This document shows positions 17,201-23,883 of a DNA stretch of 25,587 nt, piece after piece. The position numbers and the translations under genes were made by a program. Below the pieces are notes generated by a model. It made no database searches and was not told the DNA's origin. It saw only the letters and a program-made list of their open reading frames with translations. Each line of letters opens with the position of its first letter. Position 1 is the stretch's first letter. The stretch is taken from positions 1-25,587 of the forward strand of contig CALGIR010000166.1 of NCBI GenBank assembly GCA_937915475.1. Reading direction: 5' to 3'. This DNA is from an uncultured Bacteroidales bacterium. Lineage in GTDB: Bacteria > Bacteroidota > Bacteroidia > Bacteroidales > Tenuifilaceae.

Positions 17201-17403
17201 GTGCGGTAAAAAATGTAAAAAGAGATGGGTGGCGTGGCAACTTACCTAAAGAAAGAGAGATTAAAGCTGAGATATATAAGCAATTGGCATCCTATGCAGT
17301 AGACACAGGCGTGGATATTGTCAATGAGAAAGAGGAAGTTTATGCGATAAAGAAAAAAGTGGAGGCAGTTTTTAATATCATCAGAGAACAGAAAGAGTAT
17401 TAG
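14293..17403 (+). CDS. hsdR: Type I restriction endonuclease subunit R
   Basis: Motor and nuclease subunit that translocates DNA and cleaves unmodified targets. The N-terminal PD-(D/E)XK nuclease has RPDIVIY (D135) and E149-L-K151 in LELKRS. The helicase core follows: Walker A HTQGSGKS (275-282), DECH (384-387), TGTP (411-414) and a second RecA lobe with SKLLTGFDAP and QAICRVNR near 615-655. A long C-terminal helical domain completes the 1,036-residue protein, a normal length. All catalytic motifs are intact, so the system looks functional. It is separated from hsdM-hsdS by the GxxExxY gene, and no clear TAnnTTTG box was found before it. The ATG chosen follows an A-run; another ATG 5 bp earlier stops at once. 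Confidence 0.96.
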   Translation: MNNIGQIERITQNRIVKLFQEELGYNYLGNWADRESNSNIEEELLTTYLQNKGYTTAQITKAIYELKTTAVNFSDSLYTTNKNVYELIRYGADIKTEVGKNTEKVHFIDWENWDKNDFAIAEEVTIKGNKTKRPDIVIYVNGIALAVLELKRSTVTINDGIRQNITNQQDHFIEPFFATVQYLFAGNDTEGLRYGAIKTPEKYYLNWKEDVLDNSRNLLDKYILKMCDKNRFLEIIYNFVLFDGGIKKLPRVHQYFGVKEAQKHINRYEGGIIWHTQGSGKSIVMVYLAKWILENNPNARVVILTDRDELDKQIEGVFKDADEKIYRTKSGRDLMHKLSTPTPRLLCSLVHKFGKKDAGNFNQFIKELKSQPSQTVGELFVFVDECHRTQSGRLHRTMKAMLPNAVFVGFTGTPLLKKDKQTSLEVFGKYIHTYKFNEGVDDGVILDLVYEARDIDQRLSSQKKIDEWFEAKTRGLNDFQKSEIKKKWGTMQKVLSSRSRMEKIVADIVFDFSTKPRLSSQNGNAILVASSIYEACKYYELFKNTNSELKGKCAIVTSYSPQTSDITTEDTGATTDSEKEFMYNLYQKVLGSKTTEQYEDWAKAKFCDEPANMKLLIVVSKLLTGFDAPSCTYLYIDKSMQDHGLFQAICRVNRLDTDDKQFGYIVDYKDLFKKLVNEDGTGALQVYTSELDYEDFETTDIDIMLQDRIKLGKERLDNALEEIHILCEPVAPPKDTLAYIHYFCGNTEIEEELKAKEPQRTALYKKTVALIRAYANIADEMEEAGYTERETTSIKRELDYYLKLREEIRQASGETLDLKTYEADMRHLIDTYIQAKDSKTISSFADMPLLDIIVKSGIADAINSMPEGIRSNEGAVAETIENNVRKKIIKEHLTDPAFFEKMSKLLAAIIKERKANAISYGEYLKKIADLAKKANEGKSEETPETLVTSAQRALYNNLGKDESLAMQIDGAVKNVKRDGWRGNLPKEREIKAEIYKQLASYAVDTGVDIVNEKEEVYAIKKKVEAVFNIIREQKEY

Positions 17404-17466
17404 GAATGGATAATGGATAATTGATAATTGATAATTGACAATTGATAATGGATAATTGATAATTTG
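17404..17466. repeat. AT-rich degenerate tandem repeat, left of the four-helix gene
   Basis: Repeated GATAATT/GATAATG units with one GACAATT variant fill the gap between hsdR and the next gene. Part of it reappears inverted on the far side of that gene. Confidence 0.75.
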
Positions 17467-17471
17467 GGGTT

Positions 17472-17840
17472 ATGAGGGAGAATATAGTTAAAAATAAGAG
17501 TTTTGATTTTGCTTTACGTATAGTGAATTTATATAAGTTCTTGGTGGAGGAGAAGAAAGAATTTATAATGAGTAAGCAGCTTTTGCGAAGTGGTACATCT
17601 ATTGGTGCACTGATAAGGGAAGCAGAACATGCAGAGAGTAAAGCAGATTTTATTCATAAACTATCCATATCTTTAAAGGAAGCAAATGAATCTGAATATT
17701 GGATAGATTTACTTTATCATTCTAATTATATTGATAATGTCCTTTATACATCAATTGTTAATGATTGTAAAGAGCTATTAAAACTATTAATCTCAATAGT
17801 AAAAACCAGTAAGGCTAGTGGTGAAAAAAAACGAAAATAA
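17472..17840 (+). CDS. Four-helix-bundle protein (23S rRNA intervening-sequence family)
   Basis: A 122-residue all-helical protein of the S23/Avd-like four-helix-bundle family. Signature segments are QLLRSGTSIGA (36-46), the Glu/Ala-rich EAEHAESKADFIHKLSISLKE stretch, split by one helix turn, and ANESEYWIDLL (71-81). Family members form pentameric barrels and bind nucleic acid; some are encoded in insertions of 23S rRNA genes or act with diversity-generating retroelement reverse transcriptases. No such retroelement or rRNA lies nearby. The gene lies between inverted AT-rich repeats, and its 3' end overlaps the following gene by 23 bp, both consistent with insertion into the restriction locus. 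Confidence 0.9.
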   Translation: MRENIVKNKSFDFALRIVNLYKFLVEEKKEFIMSKQLLRSGTSIGALIREAEHAESKADFIHKLSISLKEANESEYWIDLLYHSNYIDNVLYTSIVNDCKELLKLLISIVKTSKASGEKKRK

Positions 17841-18561
17841 GATTATAAATTTATCAACTGATAATTATCCATTGTCAATTGAAGTAGAACAAAAGGATAT
17901 AAAAAACATCCATCTAAGTGTATATCCGCCAAATGGTAGGGTTCGTATTTCAGCTCCCAACAGAATGGATTTAGATACCATTCGGGTATTTGCATTGAAT
18001 AAATTAAAGTGGATAAGAAAGCAGCAAGAAGTTTTCAGAAATCAGGAGAGGGAAACACCACGCGAATACTTAACCAAAGAGAGCCACTACTTTTTAGGCA
18101 AGCGCTATTTATTAGAGGTGAAAATACACAACAAGCCACCAAAAGTTATTCTAAAGCACAACACCATTGAGGTATATGTACGCCCAAATACTTCAGAGGA
18201 TAAGCGAAAAGAGATTTTAGAAGAATGGTATCGCAATCAATTAAATAAAATTGTGCCCAAACTAATATCGAAATGGGAAAAAGTGATGGGCGTACAATCC
18301 AACGAATTTCGCATAAAGAAGATGAAAACCAAATGGGGTTCGTGCAATACAACAGCCAAAAGAATATGGCTCAATTTAGAGTTGGCAAAAAAGCCATTGG
18401 AGTGCATCGAGTATATAATCGTTCACGAATTAGCGCACTTGCTCGAGCCTACACACAATGAGGTCTTTGTAGCCTACATGAATAAGTTTATGCCAAAATG
18501 GAGATTTCATAGAGACGAATTAAATAGATTACCCTTTAGGCACACAGAGTGGAAATATTAA
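17818..18561 (+). CDS. YgjP/DUF45-type M48-like zinc metallopeptidase
   Basis: A 247-residue soluble peptidase-like protein often found next to type I hsdR genes. The metal site is HELAHLLEPTH, with H203, E204, H207 and the third histidine H213. The conserved KTKWGSC (170-176) and the N-terminal beta domain VRISAPN (42-48) complete the family pattern. The start is a GTG inside the preceding gene. Residues around 11-22 (LSTDNYPLSIEV) are encoded by DNA that matches, inverted, the repeat on the other side of the four-helix gene, so the original N-terminus may have been replaced. Its cellular target is unknown; a role in turnover of the restriction complex is only a guess from position. Confidence 0.9.
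   Translation: MVKKNENKIINLSTDNYPLSIEVEQKDIKNIHLSVYPPNGRVRISAPNRMDLDTIRVFALNKLKWIRKQQEVFRNQERETPREYLTKESHYFLGKRYLLEVKIHNKPPKVILKHNTIEVYVRPNTSEDKRKEILEEWYRNQLNKIVPKLISKWEKVMGVQSNEFRIKKMKTKWGSCNTTAKRIWLNLELAKKPLECIEYIIVHELAHLLEPTHNEVFVAYMNKFMPKWRFHRDELNRLPFRHTEWKY
17851..17880. repeat. Inverted copy of the AT-rich repeat, inside the peptidase gene
   Basis: The reverse complement begins AATTGACAATGGATAATT and shares that order of blocks with the left repeat (17433-17462), apart from a 6-bp gap. It forms the right flank of the four-helix gene. Confidence 0.6.
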
Positions 18562-18572
18562 ACAGCCCATGC

Positions 18573-18607
18573 TCTGCAATAAGTGTATCACGAATTTATT
18601 CTGCAGA
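18573..18607. promoter_or_regulatory. Imperfect inverted repeat upstream of the WYL regulator
   Basis: TCTGCAATAA and TTATTCTGCAGA are inverted with a short central gap and bulge, ending 20 bp before the WYL gene. It could be an operator for autoregulation or a weak terminator for the upstream gene. Confidence 0.45.
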
Positions 18608-18627
18608 ACAATTACAATAAATAGAAA

Positions 18628-19527
18628 ATGTCACAACAAGGAACAATAAAACGCTATTATTTGATTATTGAAAAGGTTAAAGGCAAAACTTTTCCATCCT
18701 TTTTAGAGATTAAAGAATGCCTTTCGCAAGAAGGTTTTCAAATTAGCGACCGAACAGTTCAACGAGATTTTGAACAGATACGCCTTGAATTTGGAGTTGA
18801 AATAAGCTATAACAGGTTAAAAAACGGTTATTATATAGATTCTGAAAAGAGCATAAACGTTGAATCGTTCATCCGATTTCTTGAATTAGTAAATACAGCA
18901 AATATAATTACCGAGAGTTTACACGATAGTAAGAAAACACTGGAATACATATCGTTTGACGGTGAAGGGGGACTTGTGGGAATTGAGAATTTAAAGCCCC
19001 TACTAAAAGCTGTTCGCGAAAATATTGTTGTAGCATTCGACCATTTCAGTTTTCAGAAAAACAGCACAAAGCATTATCAAATTCAGCCTTACCTGCTAAA
19101 AGAGTACCAAAATCGATGGTACGTTTTTGGGATAGTTGAGGGTTTAGGCGATTTTAGAACATTTGGAATTGACCGAATAGAGAACCTTATGCTTACCGCT
19201 GAAAAATTTGTAAGAGATGATGGGTTAAACCCACTTGAAAAGTTTAAAAACACCATTGGTTTAGTTTACTCAAACAGCACTATACAACGAGTAGTGCTAT
19301 CGTTTACACCCCAGCAAGGGAAGTACATACAAACCCTTCCTTTACATACATCGCAACAGGTTTTAATCGATAACGATAAGGAAACCCGTATCTCAATAGA
19401 TGTTATTCCTAATTACGAGCTAACCCAACATATACTAAAACACGGAGATAGGGTAAAAGTAATTGAGCCAGAATGGTTGGTTGATGAAATTAAAGAAATC
19501 TTACATACAAACCTTAAACAATACTGA
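18628..19527 (+). CDS. WYL-domain transcriptional regulator
   Basis: A 299-residue DNA-binding regulator. The N-terminal winged helix-turn-helix (1-70) has the recognition-helix pattern ISDRTVQRDFEQIR (39-52), followed by a linker. The WYL domain (about 120-190) holds the QPYLLKEYQNRWYVFG run (153-168) and FGIDRIENL, and a C-terminal WCX extension ends EPEWLVDEIKEIL. WYL domains bind ligands, probably nucleic acids or nucleotides, and regulators of this type (for example BrxR) commonly head anti-phage loci. Here it is the first gene of a co-directional run: the next gene starts 2 bp after its stop. An inverted repeat lies just upstream. The neighbouring restriction locus fits a defence setting, but the regulated target is inferred. 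Confidence 0.9.
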   Translation: MSQQGTIKRYYLIIEKVKGKTFPSFLEIKECLSQEGFQISDRTVQRDFEQIRLEFGVEISYNRLKNGYYIDSEKSINVESFIRFLELVNTANIITESLHDSKKTLEYISFDGEGGLVGIENLKPLLKAVRENIVVAFDHFSFQKNSTKHYQIQPYLLKEYQNRWYVFGIVEGLGDFRTFGIDRIENLMLTAEKFVRDDGLNPLEKFKNTIGLVYSNSTIQRVVLSFTPQQGKYIQTLPLHTSQQVLIDNDKETRISIDVIPNYELTQHILKHGDRVKVIEPEWLVDEIKEILHTNLKQY

Positions 19528-19529
19528 TA

Positions 19530-20273
19530 ATGAAAGATTTCAAAGTGATTGGAATAGACCCAGCACCTTCAAAAAACTCAACGATTTATGATGGCGAGAA
19601 GTTTATGCAAAAAGACTATGTTGGCTTAAAGGATTATATTGATAAGTTAAATGAGAAAGCACTTATTTGTTGGGATGCACCTCTTACGTTTCCCTCTATC
19701 CCCAAGAGTAAGCCCAAAGAATATTCTCCTCTATATATGCGACCCATTGAATACTTTTTTAACTATATGGAGGATATAACCCCTCCAAAAGGAATATCTG
19801 TTTTGGGCTACGCAGGATGCTCGCATTGGGCAATTTCACAATACATATTAGGGCTTCCAAGGTTAAATAATTTTTCTAATTCTCAATCAAAATACACTTT
19901 GATTGCCGATGATTCTCAGAAAGTTACAAAGAAGTCTGAAAATGGAATTTATATAACAGAAGTCCACCCTGCACTTGCAATGTGGATGATTATTAAAAAA
20001 AGTAAACCTACAGAAGATATAATTAATTGGAAATACAAGAAATCTGCCTCTGCACGGAAGGAAATAATCAAATCCCTTAAAGCCATAAAATGTTTCGAAG
20101 AAATGCCATCAATTAAAAATGACGATGAATTAGACGCTTATATCGCTTGGAAACTAGGGAGTGATTGGAATGAAAATAAAGGTGTAAGCATCCTAGGTAA
20201 TAATGAAACAGGTTCGTTTCTGTTGCCATACAATGATGTTATTTTCAAGGCATTTAAAGATTTTGTAAAATAG
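19530..20273 (+). CDS. DUF429 family protein, predicted RNase H-fold nuclease
   Basis: A 247-residue soluble protein with the DUF429/COG2410 pattern. An N-terminal strand VIGIDPAPS (D10) is followed by ICWDAPLTFP (D49), EVHPALA (E144) and the late acidic cluster NDDELDAYIAWKLG (D198, D199, D202). These carboxylates are spaced as in RNase H-like nucleases, where they bind two metal ions. No member is well characterised to my knowledge, so substrate (RNA, DNA or hybrid) is unknown. The start lies 2 bp after the WYL stop, so the two are almost certainly co-transcribed and may be co-regulated. All candidate metal ligands are present, so activity is plausible. Confidence 0.85.
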   Translation: MKDFKVIGIDPAPSKNSTIYDGEKFMQKDYVGLKDYIDKLNEKALICWDAPLTFPSIPKSKPKEYSPLYMRPIEYFFNYMEDITPPKGISVLGYAGCSHWAISQYILGLPRLNNFSNSQSKYTLIADDSQKVTKKSENGIYITEVHPALAMWMIIKKSKPTEDIINWKYKKSASARKEIIKSLKAIKCFEEMPSIKNDDELDAYIAWKLGSDWNENKGVSILGNNETGSFLLPYNDVIFKAFKDFVK

Positions 20274-20309
20274 AATTTTACTCCGACATGCTTTGGCGTA
20301 GTGACGTAA

Positions 20310-20317
20310 TACTTTTG
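20310..20317 (+). promoter_or_regulatory. -7 promoter element inside the five-gene cluster
   Basis: TACTTTTG matches TAnnTTTG, 24 bp before the next ATG, in the only sizeable gap (68 bp) of the cluster. No -33 box is seen at the right spacing. AGGAG abuts the start codon. It may give the last three genes a separate promoter. Confidence 0.45.
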
Positions 20318-20341
20318 CGCATACACTAAATAATTAGGAGT

Positions 20342-21112
20342 ATGCAAAATAGATACGTTGGAGATATTGGCGATTTTACAAAGTATTTCCTGCTAAAACA
20401 ATTAGCCCTTTCGGGCTTAAAGGTTGGCGTTAATTGGTACTTTGTTGAACCCACTAATAAAGAGCTAAAAAGTAACAGCGGCGATGGTAAACATACCGAT
20501 TACCTTATTGCCGATAAGTATAACATTCGCAGTGCCGACCCAGCTCTATTCGATAAGCTTCGCACATTAGTTGTAAAGGGCAATAGAGATATTAACAGCA
20601 TAGCTGAGTTTGGCGTTTTGCCCCATATTAATAACTTTTATGCTGAGCCAATTGCATTAAATATTGCAAGAGACAGCTGGTTTAAAAATAGCCTAGCTTC
20701 GCTTAAAGCCTGCGATGTTGTTTTCAACGACCCCGACAATGGAATAATTCCCAAATCAGTATCGCCAGTCAGTTCAAACGCTAAGAAGTATTTACTCCTT
20801 GATGAGCTGCAAGAGCTGTATTCAACCGCAAAGAAAACGGTTGTAATCTACCAGCACACAGCCCGTACAGGCAAAGTTGAGCAACAAATTTTATCAAAAA
20901 TCAGCGAAGTTGAGGAGCTGCTATCTATCCAAAATAAAAACTTAGTACAGGTTCTTTACACAGGTTTAGGTACAAGCAGGTTTTATATCGTTGTAAAGCA
21001 GCCAAGTCATTCTGCCCAAATAGATAGTTCGCTAAATAGCATACTCGAAAAATGTACAGGACTCAGACTTCTAGGGCTTTTTAACAGGAATAGTAACGAA
21101 ATAGAACTCTAG
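20342..21112 (+). CDS. Uncharacterised conserved protein with RYVGDIGDF N-terminus
   Basis: A 256-residue soluble protein. I recognise the N-terminal RYVGDIGDFTKYFLL pattern and the later NDPDNGI (residues 129-135) from uncharacterised bacterial proteins but cannot name a characterised family. Alternating strands and helices, with the acidic DPDNG after a hydrophobic strand (CDVVFNDPDNG) and KTVVIYQHTAR further on, suggest a Rossmann-like fold. DPDNG occupies a place like motif IV (DPPY) of RlmJ-type methyltransferases; this is speculative. No signal or membrane segment. It follows the DUF429 gene by 68 bp with a promoter-like element between, and precedes the next gene by 5 bp. Confidence 0.75.
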   Translation: MQNRYVGDIGDFTKYFLLKQLALSGLKVGVNWYFVEPTNKELKSNSGDGKHTDYLIADKYNIRSADPALFDKLRTLVVKGNRDINSIAEFGVLPHINNFYAEPIALNIARDSWFKNSLASLKACDVVFNDPDNGIIPKSVSPVSSNAKKYLLLDELQELYSTAKKTVVIYQHTARTGKVEQQILSKISEVEELLSIQNKNLVQVLYTGLGTSRFYIVVKQPSHSAQIDSSLNSILEKCTGLRLLGLFNRNSNEIEL

Positions 21113-21117
21113 TTGCT

Positions 21118-22491
21118 ATGTACCTATTTCTCGATATAAGGGTAGAGGGAATTAAGGATAATTTCATTTTGCCCTATACTGGCGTTGAGCTAATCGATGC
21201 AAAAATCAAGGAAATTGCTTGGCTGTTAATCGGCAAAAATGGCAAAACTATTGAAAGGAAGCACTTTATAGCCTACAGAGATGGTTTTGTTGAAAGTAGA
21301 GAATACCAATACTACAAAGATTTTCCTGATGACAAATCATTGGATTCTCCTTGTGATTTCAGCTTCATTTTTAGCGTATTAATGGAGAAGGCTCTCGACT
21401 CCTGTGAGTTAATCATAATGAACAATGTTTTGCTAAAGGATGCACTAATTATTGACAGGTTAAAATTTGGAAGCGGTACGGTCTATCTTAGTAAAAGAAG
21501 ATTGTGCATTGACGAAGAGTTGCTTGTTGTATTTTCAAAAAAATGGAACGAAGAGAGTATCGTCTTAACCGAAACTTATGATACGCTATACAGTACGAAT
21601 ATTCCAGAGAAAATAAATCTACTTTCAAGTTTAAAAACGGTATCAAAATGCTTCATTAAACTAGTAAAACATAATTACATACATCTAAAAACATGTGTAA
21701 AATATCACTCAGTACCTATTTATCTAAATCAGCTTATTGCCCCCAACATAAAATCAATTACTAGCACAAGATATTTTATAAAGGAAGGTGTTAACAATTC
21801 GGTTAAATACCGTAACGAGATTACAAATAAATACACAGATTTCGGAAATATTGTGTTAATCAAGCACTTCAACAAAAACAATAAGCTAACTGCCTGGGAA
21901 AAATATCATTACGAATATGGTTTGTTAAAACGAGTTTCCATCAACAACAGTAAGGATGGACAAATGTTTCTGTATAAATACAACTATCAAGATAATGGTC
22001 TATTGAGTACTATAGATAGGTATGATAGAAATGGGGATTCGTTGGGGCATATAAACTTTCACTACAATTCGAATAACGAGTTAATAGGTGAATTTATATG
22101 TAAGCCCGATGACTCATTTGTTGACACAAAATACAGGTACAATGGTCTTGGCACTGTTAGTAAAGTAAGGTGCCATTATTTTTTTGAGAAAAATTACCAC
22201 AAGGAATATGTAAAAATTAATGAATTTGGTAAACCATATTCATATTCCCGTTATAAGGCTATTGAAGGTAAACCTTACGGAATACTTATTAGAAAAGAGT
22301 ATAAATACAAGGAAAATCTTCTAGTTGAATGCGTTACAAATAAAACTGCATACGATTATAACTTAAATAGTACAACAAATTACAAGTTTAGCTATGATTG
22401 TAATATGCATGGTGATTGGATTACAAGAGAACATACAATTGATGGTGCATTAACTCAAACCACAATACGCGAAATTGAATACTATAACTAG
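21118..22491 (+). CDS. Degenerate DnaQ-like exonuclease domain fused to YD-like repeats
   Basis: A 457-residue protein not assigned to any known system. Residues 1-185 follow the order of a DnaQ/DEDDh exonuclease, but the catalytic residues are replaced. FLDIRVEG (4-11) stands where FLDTETTG is expected (D6 kept, Glu to R8). LIIMNNVLLKD (98-108) stands where the VAHNxxFD motif would be (His to M101, N102 kept, Asp to Leu). INLLSSLKTVSKCF (166-179) stands where HNALxDxxATxKCF would be (His to I166, Asp to S171). This alignment is from memory of the family. Residues about 220-457 carry YD/RHS-like beta repeats (YKYNYQDNGLLSTIDRYDRN and similar), ending HGDWITRE and REIEYYN. It is probably a binding pseudo-enzyme. 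It starts 5 bp after one gene and ends 7 bp before the DnaA-like gene. Confidence 0.7.
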   Translation: MYLFLDIRVEGIKDNFILPYTGVELIDAKIKEIAWLLIGKNGKTIERKHFIAYRDGFVESREYQYYKDFPDDKSLDSPCDFSFIFSVLMEKALDSCELIIMNNVLLKDALIIDRLKFGSGTVYLSKRRLCIDEELLVVFSKKWNEESIVLTETYDTLYSTNIPEKINLLSSLKTVSKCFIKLVKHNYIHLKTCVKYHSVPIYLNQLIAPNIKSITSTRYFIKEGVNNSVKYRNEITNKYTDFGNIVLIKHFNKNNKLTAWEKYHYEYGLLKRVSINNSKDGQMFLYKYNYQDNGLLSTIDRYDRNGDSLGHINFHYNSNNELIGEFICKPDDSFVDTKYRYNGLGTVSKVRCHYFFEKNYHKEYVKINEFGKPYSYSRYKAIEGKPYGILIRKEYKYKENLLVECVTNKTAYDYNLNSTTNYKFSYDCNMHGDWITREHTIDGALTQTTIREIEYYN

Positions 22492-22498
22492 TAAAACT

Positions 22499-23464
22499 AT
22501 GAAGGTGTACGATTTAAAGGAGTTGAATAGAATTACAAATGATTTGGTTTTAAATCCCTTTGTCAATCATTATTGGGAACTATTCAGCTCAGAAGTTGAG
22601 GCATTGAAAAATCAAAACTTTTCAATTGAAATATTGATTGACAAGGCATTTAGCCCTGATTTAGAGGACGAACGAATCAATATAAAAGGTTTAAAAAAAA
22701 CAGCAGATATGGAAAAGGTAAATATGGATACCGCGGAATTAAATACAAACTCCACTTTTGATACCCTTAAAACGTTCCAAACATTTGTAGTTGGTGACTT
22801 TAATCGTTTTGCCTACGAATCGGCATTGCAATTTTGCAATCCAAAAGAGTCTGCCACTCCAAATCCCCTTGTCCTCATTGGTAATAAAGGTTTTGGGAAA
22901 ACCCATTTAGCAATAGCAATTCTAAATGAGATAAGGCAGAAACTCCCCGAAAGATTAAGCATTTATATTAACGCTGCCGATTTTCTTTCACAAATTACAA
23001 ATGCAATAATTACCAATAAAAGAAACGAATTTTTCGCACAGTTCAAGTCATTCGAAGTGTTAATAATTGATGACTTTCAATGCTTTAAGGATAGGGAGGT
23101 TTCTCAAGGGATGCTTGTTGATATATTGAATTCTCATTTCCAAAACCAGCATCAGGTTTTAGTAACATCAGACATTCCTATTACAGAAGCCAATGGCTTT
23201 ATCCATAGATTAGCATCAAGATTGAATGGCGGTGTTACTACATTAATCGAAAACCCCAATTTTGAAAGCAGGTTTCGAATACTTGAAAATAAAGCAATTG
23301 GCAGAAGTATTTCCGAACAAGTTTTGCAATTTATAGCAGAAAAAGATGAACTTGATATAAGGCAGATGGAGGGTTTCCTTTCGTCGCTCATTGCGCATTC
23401 TGAGTTAATACAAAAGGGAATAGATCTAGATGTGGCTATGGGAACTTTTGCCCTCTTTAAATGA
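22499..23464 (+). CDS. DnaA-like AAA+ ATPase lacking the DNA-binding domain IV
   Basis: A 321-residue AAA+ protein with DnaA domain III features. FVVGDFNRFAYESAL (97-111) matches the DnaA lead-in FVxGxxNRxAxxAA. Walker A GNKGFGKTH is at 128-136, Walker B LIIDDFQ at 188-194, sensor I VLVTSD at 220-225, the box VII arginine-finger region RLASRL (237-242, R241), and sensor II IRQMEGFLSSL with R288. The protein stops about 30 residues later, so the domain IV helix-turn-helix of DnaA is missing, and it has an unrelated N-terminal 90 residues. It is therefore a DnaA/Hda-like regulator or loader, not the initiator. The ATG is preferred to an in-frame TTG 24 bp upstream that lies within the previous gene. 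DnaC/IstB is the alternative family, but the NRF and IRQMEG blocks favour DnaA. Confidence 0.85.
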   Translation: MKVYDLKELNRITNDLVLNPFVNHYWELFSSEVEALKNQNFSIEILIDKAFSPDLEDERINIKGLKKTADMEKVNMDTAELNTNSTFDTLKTFQTFVVGDFNRFAYESALQFCNPKESATPNPLVLIGNKGFGKTHLAIAILNEIRQKLPERLSIYINAADFLSQITNAIITNKRNEFFAQFKSFEVLIIDDFQCFKDREVSQGMLVDILNSHFQNQHQVLVTSDIPITEANGFIHRLASRLNGGVTTLIENPNFESRFRILENKAIGRSISEQVLQFIAEKDELDIRQMEGFLSSLIAHSELIQKGIDLDVAMGTFALFK

Positions 23465-23505
23465 TGGTTGCTGGTATTTCTCTAATTACCAGTCTGTTTA
23501 TCAGT

Positions 23506-23523
23506 AAAGCATTCTGCTTTTTT
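23506..23523 (+). terminator. Weak intrinsic terminator after the DnaA-like gene
   Basis: AAAGC-ATTCT-GCTTT followed by more T's (six in a row). A separate 6-bp hairpin CTGGTA/TACCAG (23471-23492) sits just before it. Confidence 0.45.
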
Positions 23524-23633
23524 CTTCAATTTCCGAATATTTTGTTTTAATTAGTTGAAGTTGCAAGTTTTATGCTGAGCGAAGACGAAGCCTGGCAGTG
23601 CGTATGGCAGCATCGTTTTACCTTGATTCTTTG

Positions 23634-23661
23634 TTTACTTTCTCATCAAAGAGAAAGTAAA
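23634..23661. repeat. Perfect 11-bp hairpin
   Basis: TTTACTTTCTC and GAGAAAGTAAA pair perfectly around the loop ATCAAA. No T-run follows on the plus strand. Possibly an intergenic repeat rather than a terminator. Confidence 0.6.
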
Positions 23662-23695
23662 GGCGAAAAATGGATAACAGTATTTTCAACAATTT

Positions 23696-23716
23696 ATCAG
23701 GGACGTTAGTCCTGAT
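23696..23716. repeat. GTTA-loop hairpin 1
   Basis: ATCAGGGAC-GTTA-GTCCTGAT, an 8-bp stem with one bulged G. Confidence 0.5.
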
Positions 23717-23749
23717 ATCTTCGTAGAAAGTAATGCGGAGAATTGATTA

Positions 23750-23763
23750 AGGGGCGTAGCCCT
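23750..23763. repeat. GTA-loop hairpin 2
   Basis: AGGGGC-GTA-GCCCT, with the same design as the nearby GTTA-loop hairpin but a different stem. Confidence 0.45.
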
Positions 23764-23883
23764 GTCACCTATGTAGCATAGCAAATACCAAATCTATTCA
23801 AGGCAAGTCGACAGGAGTACCCAATAAGTATGCTATCAGCCTGGTGCGGTAGGTTTCTGAACACTCCCGTATAGCGTTTGATG

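Noticed and set aside
17404..17466. Possible CRISPR array from the GATAATT repeats
   Set aside because: Units are 7-8 bp, degenerate, contiguous and without spacers; no cas genes are present.
17472..17840. Accessory protein of a diversity-generating retroelement
   Set aside because: No reverse transcriptase, template repeat or variable repeat is found nearby, although the protein family includes Avd.
21118..22491. RHS-type polymorphic toxin
   Set aside because: The YD-like repeats are few, there is no signal peptide, no RHS core cleavage motif and no variable toxin tip or immunity gene.
22499..23464. Replication initiator DnaA and nearby origin
   Set aside because: Domain IV is missing and there is no cluster of TTATNCACA boxes; only isolated near matches (for example TTATCCATA near 23203) occur.
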